A stretch of 64,000 nucleotides of DNA from Gymnopilus junonius. Taxonomy: Eukaryota > Basidiomycota > Agaricomycetes > Agaricales > Galerinaceae. The DNA is taken from assembly GCA_015501075.1 (NCBI GenBank), contig JADNYJ010000173.1:1-64000 (forward strand). The letters are read 5' to 3'. A program made the translations under genes and the position numbers. Below, piece after piece: positions 59,814 through 64,000 of this stretch; within the stretch, counting starts at the first letter, position 1; each line of letters begins with the position of its first letter. The notes beneath the pieces were generated by a model that saw nothing but the letters and a program-made list of their open reading frames with translations, searched no databases and was not told the origin of the DNA.

Positions 59814-62275
59814 ATGTCGCCTTCAAGTTCTCGGTCTGGCTCCTCTGCTTCCCGTTCTAGTTCACGCTCTCGTTCTTCGACGTCCGATACATCCCAAGAA
59901 ACCTCCTCAGGTGAGTGAAGTCTCTTTATTTTGGTTCTCATTCCTCATATGTCTACCATACAGACGACTCAGACATGTCAACCCCATACAGAGCAGGTGC
60001 CTCCACGATGGTTCAACACGACGTGGACACGATGAAGAAATTTCTCAAGATAGAGACTAACAACCATACGTACAGAGCAGTTTCTGTCAAACATTTCGTG
60101 ACCAACGTCTGGGGCCTTGACGAGACCGACGCCGATACCATCATCAGCAGCAGCATTGCTCATTCACCCGAGGAGCTGGCCTCCTACACATCCGTACTTG
60201 GATACGCGAGGAGCAAAGAAATCGACCTCCATAAGCCCTTTCGCGATATATCACAGTCCCTTCTGACCAAAGTCTGTTCGATTCTTCACAAGGACCCGGG
60301 CTCATTACAGACTGATTTCTGGGATGGCAAGGGGACAACGATGCTTATCAGTGAATTCACTGGACGCAAGCCAGATCTCGTGCGCTTTTGGACGCCCATG
60401 GAGGATATTCGGTGGCACTTCGCAAAAGCGCCTCTGGAGTTCAAAAAACCCCACGGGCCGAAATCCTGGCTCGACACGATCGCCGAAGAAGGAGGCAATG
60501 CGGCGTCTTCGAGTAGTACTTCACAGTTAGAAAACCCCCCGCCGCAAGCTAAAAAACGCCCCAAAAAGTCTGAACGACGTTCCAAAGTGAAGCAATCCTC
60601 CTCTACTTCGACTAGTACTTCTGGATCCACAAAGGAGGCAGAGCCGGGTCAGAAGCGATCTCGCGATGGTGCGGAAGACAATAATGGCGCTCGAGACCGC
60701 AAACGCAATCGAACTAGCCTCACCCAAGATGAGCTCCAGGTTGCCAGTTACATCTTGGAGTGCTTTGGATCCTCCAACCGCCACTTTGTTACTGGGATTT
60801 TAGCTGAGGGGACGAGAATCAGTTTATGGTACTTTGACCGGGTCGCCGTTATACGGACCCAAACTTTCCAGCTTGACGACGCTGCTCACGGTGCTCAGTT
60901 TCTTGCACTGGCACTGTATGCCCTTGATCAAGCCGATATGAGTCATTCTGGATTTAATCCCCATATCTACGAGTTCACAGCTCCATCTGACCATGAAATT
61001 CCTGTCACCGAAGCCTGCATCTCGCCTCTCGAACGACCTGCCCATGAGGAATCGACATCGCTATGTTTCCGTTTACCCAAACAAGCGCCCACGCAGAAGG
61101 ATTATATTTTCCAAATCAAGAAGTTCCTTTTCAAATACCGCGGTATTATGGGACGGGGAACCCTCGTTGCTGCTATTCAAATTTATACAATGAACGAGTG
61201 CCTCTATCGGGACCACTGCGTGATTAAGCTAAGTTGGCAATACACCAGTCGACAGTCTGAAGGAGGCATTTTGGCGGCCCTCCGCAAAGCTATTCCCGCC
61301 TGGACGAACAATCTCCCGAACCCTATTTTCCATGCTACGTACAACAGCGCTGAACTTGGGATTCCGCGGTCCAAGATGGAACTTACCGAAGTAGATTCAA
61401 CGAAACCTATCAAGGATAGGGACTTGCATGTTCTTGTTTCCGATATGTATAAAAACCTCTGGGAAGCTGACGACGTCGAGGAATTCAAGAGAATATTCCT
61501 CGACTGCATTGAATGTACGTTACCATTTCTTCAGCTATTAACCTCCATTAAAGCTTCAAACTTCTAAATCTTAGGTCATTATCACGCTTATACAACAGGC
61601 CGGGTCCTTCATCGCGATATTAGCGAGAACAATCTCATGATTTGGCGTCCTGTCAATGAAGTTGAGGTCGATTCTGAAGGCAGCGCATCTGACAGCGATT
61701 CTGGAGACAGCGAGTTGGAGGACGATGCTCAGAAAAGCTTCGGCATACTCAACGACTTTGATATGGCTGTGGGGGTTGACGCCGAGGGGCGGAGTCCACC
61801 CAGTGGAGCAAGTCATCGAACTGGGACTCTTCCGTTTATGGCTACCGGCCTTCTGGATAAAAAGATGCATCCCGGATCTCATTTCTACCGATACGACCTT
61901 GAATCTTTCTTCTATATCCTTGTCTGGGCTGCAGTCCACTACGATTTGAAACTGAAACAGCATATCGAAACTCCGGAGCACTTTAGGGACTGGGCTGACT
62001 ATGGGCATGCTCACAAAGCAAAGTCGTCATTCTTCATCAATTCGGTCGACGATGACTCTGAAGCCTATGAATGTGTTTTCAGTGAATTCAAAAGTGTCTG
62101 GAATGAATGGATCTATCCACTTCATAAGCTTTTTGGTGATGCTTTCATTCATCAAGCCCGACATCGACGTGATGAAGGATATATCCCCGAGACTATTGAT
62201 GCACTCATTACTTTCGAGACGTTCATGGAGACTATTGGCGTTAAGCCGCGAGGACTGGAACGAGAAGAGAGATAA
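59814..62275 (+). CDS. FunK1-family protein kinase
   Basis: This is a fungus-specific Ser/Thr kinase family expanded in multicellular basidiomycetes; substrates are unknown. Three exons (59814-59910, 59964-61514, 61575-62275) sum to 2349 nt, or 782 residues, in phase. The N-terminus is a run of Ser/Arg dipeptides. A conserved N-terminal helical region follows (FWDGKGTTMLISEFTGRKPD, residues about 150-170), then a basic Ser/Lys-rich insert with possible nuclear signals (KKRPKKSERRSKVK, KRNRTS). The kinase half carries the beta strands around CLYRDHCVIKLSWQY, the catalytic loop LHRDISENNLMIW, and NDFDMA in place of DFG, as is usual in FunK1. GTLPFMA and RYDLESFFYILVWA follow. Exon 3 starts just before the catalytic loop. 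The frame is intact. Confidence 0.9.
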
Positions 62276-62434
62276 TAAGATTTCGGATACGTACATCGTA
62301 TGTATCAACTACGCACTGTATGAATGTAAATCGTCACTTTTAAGTCAGAAAATGATTGCCGGACCCTTACCGTGCGGCATGCATCGATCGTGCAGTGATC
62401 TGTCTTCCTCCTTCCTTGCCAAGCTGCCCTGTAA

Positions 62435-63212
62435 CATGCATCGAACACATTGGGAAGCTGAAGACATCGAAGAATTCAAGAGGATATTCCTACACTGCGT
62501 TGAAAGTAAATCATCATTTCTTCCACTGTGACGCGTTCCTAAAATTTTGAATTTACTAATTTCAGCTCATTACCACACTGAGGGCATCCTTTATCATGAT
62601 ATCAGCGAGAATACTCTCATGATTTGGCGTCCTGCCAATGGGATCGATCTCGATGCCAGAGAATCGAACAATGCTCAGAAAAGTTTTGGGGTACTAAACG
62701 ACTTCGATATGGCTGTGGAGGTCAATGCCAAGGGGCGGAGTCCACCCATTGGAGCAGGTCATCGAACTGCGACTCTTCCGTTTATGGCCGTCGACCTTTT
62801 GGGTAACAATATGGGTTCCGGACCCCATCTCTACCGACACGATCTTGAATCTTTCTTTTATATCCTTGTCTGGGCTGCAGTCCACTATGATTTGAAACAT
62901 AAACGACGTACCGAAACTCCGGAGAAGTTTCAGAAATGGCTTACCCATGAGAATGCATATGCGGAAAAGAAAGCATTCCTCTTCAGTTCGATCGATGCTG
63001 ACTCTAAAATCTACGGATGTGTTGCCAGTGAGTTCAAAGATGTGTGGGATGAGTGGGTTATTCCGCTTCAGAAACTTTTCCGTCGTGCTTTCTATTATGA
63101 GCTCGAGCGAAAAGAAAGCGAAGAGGGATATGATTATGAGACCATTGATGGCAAGATCACTTTTGAGGGGTTTATGACTGCTATTGGTGTCAAGCCCCGG
63201 GGGCTCGAATGA
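62435..63212 (+). pseudogene. Truncated tandem copy of the FunK1 C-terminal exons
   Basis: The piece begins with HWEAEDIEEFKRIFLHCVE (end of exon 2) and, after an intron at 62506-62565, repeats exon 3 (62566-63212). It is about 70% similar to the intact gene, ending IGVKPRGLE. The N-terminal domain and the N-lobe are absent. The catalytic loop reads LYHDISENTLMIW, so the HRD His and Arg are changed while Asp and Asn remain; NDFDMA is kept. Exon 3 is fully open over 215 codons with no indel, which is notable for a fragment. It may be a recent duplicate, an unprocessed pseudogene, or the 3' part of a readthrough transcript from the upstream gene. Confidence 0.75.
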
Positions 63213-64000
63213 GGAAGAAGCTGAGAGAGGTAGAATGGTTCTTAATGTGTATGTACTTTTGAATGTACCTAATTACCGCTTCCTCGTCCCGAACTCCTAC
63301 TGGGAATCGGAATACAGCTCGGGGGACGTCTGTCACCTGACCAAACAGCCACAAGTTCAACATTTACCTCCATGCTTAAACAATCTTCTCCATCCATCGC
63401 TTATATTTCTGGTTGCGTTCAGTCTTTTCAATAGACTTATCAATGAATGATTCACTTGTCTCCCTTTTCTGATATGTGCAAAAACCTTTTGGAAACTGAA
63501 GATATTGGAGAGTTAATACTGGCATAATTTCTACCAAGTTTCATGTTAATTGGTTTGCAGCATCTGACCAGATCTAGTAAACAACTATGTTACATTTGCC
63601 TTATTTGGTGTAATGAACTTTGTATGTCTGGACTTTCTCTCCTCCTCTTTATGTTTTCGCAAAATTAAGCACATAGGCATGGAGATAACATGCTTAGGTA
63701 TTTATTGCAATTTTTCAGGACCTGGGAGTGAGTTAGAGGTGTAGAAATGGGCCCGTTTCAAACTCCCCATCGAATCAAACTCCCGTTCAAGGATAATAAC
63801 GAGACTTTGGAAAGAAGTACCAGAAAGGCAGAACTTCTAGATCAGCCCACATTTCTAAATAGTTAAAAAGGCACATTAAAAGCCTGAAAACTTGGCGCAC
63901 AAGGGGGGAAGCTGCTCGACTGCTTACACAACCTGGAGCCATTTACAAGTAGGAAAAATGAAAAAACAGAGCATTGTCATGTCACTGAGAATTGTAGCTG
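63213..64000. other. 3' flank with trace of a third FunK1 unit
   Basis: At about 63335-63440 the sequence resembles the upstream flank of the intact kinase (59640-59750). At 63469-63515 a short stretch reads DMCKNLLETEDIGEL, matching DMYKNLWEADDVEEF of exon 2. The intervening kinase is deleted. From about 63520 to the end I see nothing recognisable. Confidence 0.5.

Noticed and set aside
1..64000. A multi-gene biosynthetic or defence system
   Set aside because: P450, transporter, kinase and dehydrogenase genes are present, but there is no backbone synthase, and the neighbours are unrelated housekeeping genes spaced over 64 kb.
1..64000. tRNA, rRNA or CRISPR arrays
   Set aside because: No cloverleaf with conserved A/B boxes, no rRNA signature and no regularly spaced repeats were recognised by eye; a covariance-model search would be decisive.

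Overview
The window looks like nuclear DNA of a mushroom-forming basidiomycete (Agaricomycete). Protein-coding genes are cut by many 45-70 nt GT-AG introns. Lineage-typical families are present: a FunK1 kinase, a Tsp2-type tetraspanin, expanded F-box families and a BTB/POZ protein. No rRNA, tRNA or CRISPR was recognised. I assembled gene models by hand from splice signals, reading frame and family motifs; where exon lengths are given, they sum to a multiple of three.

Layout. 1-5.7 kb: a P450 C-terminal half, the plasma-membrane proton pump PMA1 and a small coiled-coil gene. 6.2-14.6 kb: two related F-box genes flanking a DHTKD1-type 2-oxoacid dehydrogenase E1. 14.9-18.3 kb: a BTB gene and two paralogous small hydrophilic CsbD/Hmp1-like genes, one with an in-frame stop. 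18.7-19.4 kb: a 672-bp perfect-ended foldback element with CACTG termini and a 3-bp target duplication. 19.5-30.4 kb: an accessory stretch with four copies of an F-box/leucine-rich family, interrupted by a tetraspanin and an unidentified broken gene. 30.8-32 kb: a weak membrane-anchored candidate. 32.4-38.2 kb: a PDR-type ABC transporter. 40.2-41.2 kb: a disordered protein. 41.7-45.2 kb: a CCC2-like copper ATPase. 45.5-50.7 kb: an unknown ORF, a further F-box-like gene, a VPS68/TMEM50 gene and a small unknown gene. 51.6-55.4 kb: a polo-like kinase. 55.4-59.8 kb: mostly gene-poor. 59.8-63.5 kb: an intact FunK1 kinase, then a truncated tandem copy and a trace of a third.

Housekeeping genes (PMA1, DHTKD1, CCC2, VPS68, polo kinase) alternate with young, family-expanded or decaying genes. 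The most consequential observation concerns the sequence itself. At least fourteen one-nucleotide losses, many in short homopolymers, break conserved reading frames, including that of the polo kinase, which is normally essential. This fits uncorrected consensus errors better than real decay, so several apparent pseudogenes here may be intact. I did not find a convincing new multi-gene system; the foldback element, the FunK1 array and the F-box cluster are the best leads.
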